From CBDHDN01 sp965261585 (GTDB taxonomy: Bacteria > Pseudomonadota > Alphaproteobacteria > UBA6615): a stretch of DNA of 39,625 bases. Positions 38,877 to 39,625 of the stretch are shown here, in pieces; position 1 is the first letter of the stretch, and each line of letters starts with the position of its first letter. The notes beneath the pieces were generated by a model. That model was not told the DNA's origin. It did no database searches and saw only the letters and a program-made list of their open reading frames with translations. The position numbers and the translations under genes are program-made. The stretch is from contig CBDHDN010000057.1 in NCBI GenBank assembly GCA_965261585.1, positions 1-39,625 on the forward strand, in the 5' to 3' direction.

Positions 38877-39625
38877 CTAGTGGCCGCCCTCGATGGACTT
38901 GATGATGTCCTCGCTCATCTTCTTGGCGTCGCCGAACAGCATCATCGTGTTGTCGCGGTAGAACAGCTCGTTGTCGACGCCGGCGTAGCCCGACGCGAGG
39001 GTGCGCTTGACGAACAGGACGGTGCCGGCCTCCTCGACATTGAGCACGGGCATGCCGTAGATCGGGCTCGCCTTGTCGGTCTTCGCGGCCGGGTTCGTGA
39101 TGTCGTTGGCGCCGATGACGAAGGCGACGTCGGTCATCGCGAAGTCGCGGTTGATCTCGTCGAGTTCCAGCACGTCTTCATAGGGCACGCTCGCCTCGGC
39201 CAACAGCACGTTCATGTGGCCCGGCATGCGCCCGGCGACCGGGTGGATGGCGTAGCGGACCTTGACGCCCTTCGCCTTCAGCAGGTCGACCATCTCGCGC
39301 AGCGCGTGCTGGGCCTGGGCCACCGCCATGCCGTAGCCCGGGATGACGATCACGCTGTCGGCCTGGCCCATGATGAAGGCGGCGTCGGGGGCGGCGCCCT
39401 GCTTGACCGTGCGGTCGCCCATGTCGGCCGGGGGGCCGGCGCTCTCGCCGCCGAAGCCACCCAGGATGACGTTGAAGAACGACCGGTTCATGCCCTTGCA
39501 CATGATGTAGGAGAGGATCGCGCCCGAGGAGCCGACGAGCGCCCCGGTGATGATCAGCAAGGGGTTCTCCAGCGTGAAGCCGATGCCGCAGGCGGCCCAG
39601 CCGGAGTAGGAGTTCAGCATCGAGA
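38877..39625 (-). CDS. pntB: NAD(P) transhydrogenase subunit beta, C-terminal part (continues past window end)
   Basis: Proton-translocating nicotinamide nucleotide transhydrogenase, which makes NADPH from NADH and NADP+ at the expense of the proton gradient. The visible part holds the last membrane helices (NPLLIITGALVGSSGAILSY) and the NADP(H)-binding domain III. This includes VIVIPGYGMAVAQAQHALRE (the GYGMAVAQAQ motif), KVRYAIHPVAGRMPGHMNVL, FVIGANDITNPAAKTDKASP and FVKRTLASGYAGVDNELFY. The frame stays open to the window edge; the start is outside. pntA would be expected beyond it. Confidence 0.95.
   Translation of the reverse strand, partial: SMLNSYSGWAACGIGFTLENPLLIITGALVGSSGAILSYIMCKGMNRSFFNVILGGFGGESAGPPADMGDRTVKQGAAPDAAFIMGQADSVIVIPGYGMAVAQAQHALREMVDLLKAKGVKVRYAIHPVAGRMPGHMNVLLAEASVPYEDVLELDEINRDFAMTDVAFVIGANDITNPAAKTDKASPIYGMPVLNVEEAGTVLFVKRTLASGYAGVDNELFYRDNTMMLFGDAKKMSEDIIKSIEGGH

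Overview
This is a GC-rich chromosomal window, most likely from a Rhodospirillales-like alphaproteobacterium. The inference rests on the codon use, an alphaproteobacterial-type ribosomal protein S21, FCD-type GntR regulation, dispersed GC palindromes of the CCTCGGC...GCCGAGG and CCCCGGG...CCCGGGG type, and the mixture of IS families. No rRNA or tRNA gene and no CRISPR array was seen.

Layout. 1-6151 holds metabolic and transport genes: a sugar-type solute-binding protein with its GntR regulator, a PhzF isomerase-fold protein, a two-gene GMC dehydrogenase unit and a PhyH dioxygenase. 6325-9718 is an IS pile-up: an intact IS630-type element, a 103-bp IS630-like miniature element, and a second IS630 relic invaded by IS256 copies. 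9983-11079 carries a CinA-like molybdopterin-binding protein and a lipoprotein, followed by an IS1202/ISNCY-type element (11292-12696). 12714-15944 is a thiamin-precursor import operon (ThiZ-ThiX-ThiY plus a peroxiredoxin) behind a TPP riboswitch. 16075-19846 carries a GST, an Atm1-type ABC exporter and a class II amidotransferase. 19848-24327 is a foreign island: an IS3 element, a 'mobile mystery' XRE/Fic gene pair whose Fic gene is cut by an IS1380 element, and a DUF736 stub. 24323-32293 is a minus-strand Mrp/Mbh-like cation/proton antiporter operon with three MrpD/NuoL-type subunits. A second IS1202-type element (32390-33791) lies directly upstream of it. 33982-37768 encodes a peptide/opine-type ABC importer (binding protein and two permeases), then rpsU, a DUF488 gene, and the 3' part of pntB running off the window.

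Two themes run through the window. First, several otherwise well-conserved chromosomal genes carry a single-base indel or stop: near 995, 3178-3181, 4483, 10720-10723, 15861-15863 and 38371-38377. This means either sequencing error or real gene decay. Second, mobile DNA is dense, and several insertions can be reconstructed to the base: a 9-bp duplication for IS256, CTAG for IS1380, 15 bp for the second IS1202-type element, and TA for the IS630-type elements.

The most unusual items are the XRE/Fic module with three evenly spaced palindromic operators, the last of which abuts the start codon; the Mrp-like operon with three antiporter-type subunits, a small unassigned membrane protein and a Pro-Glu repeat tail on MrpG; and an apparent AUC start codon for rpsU.
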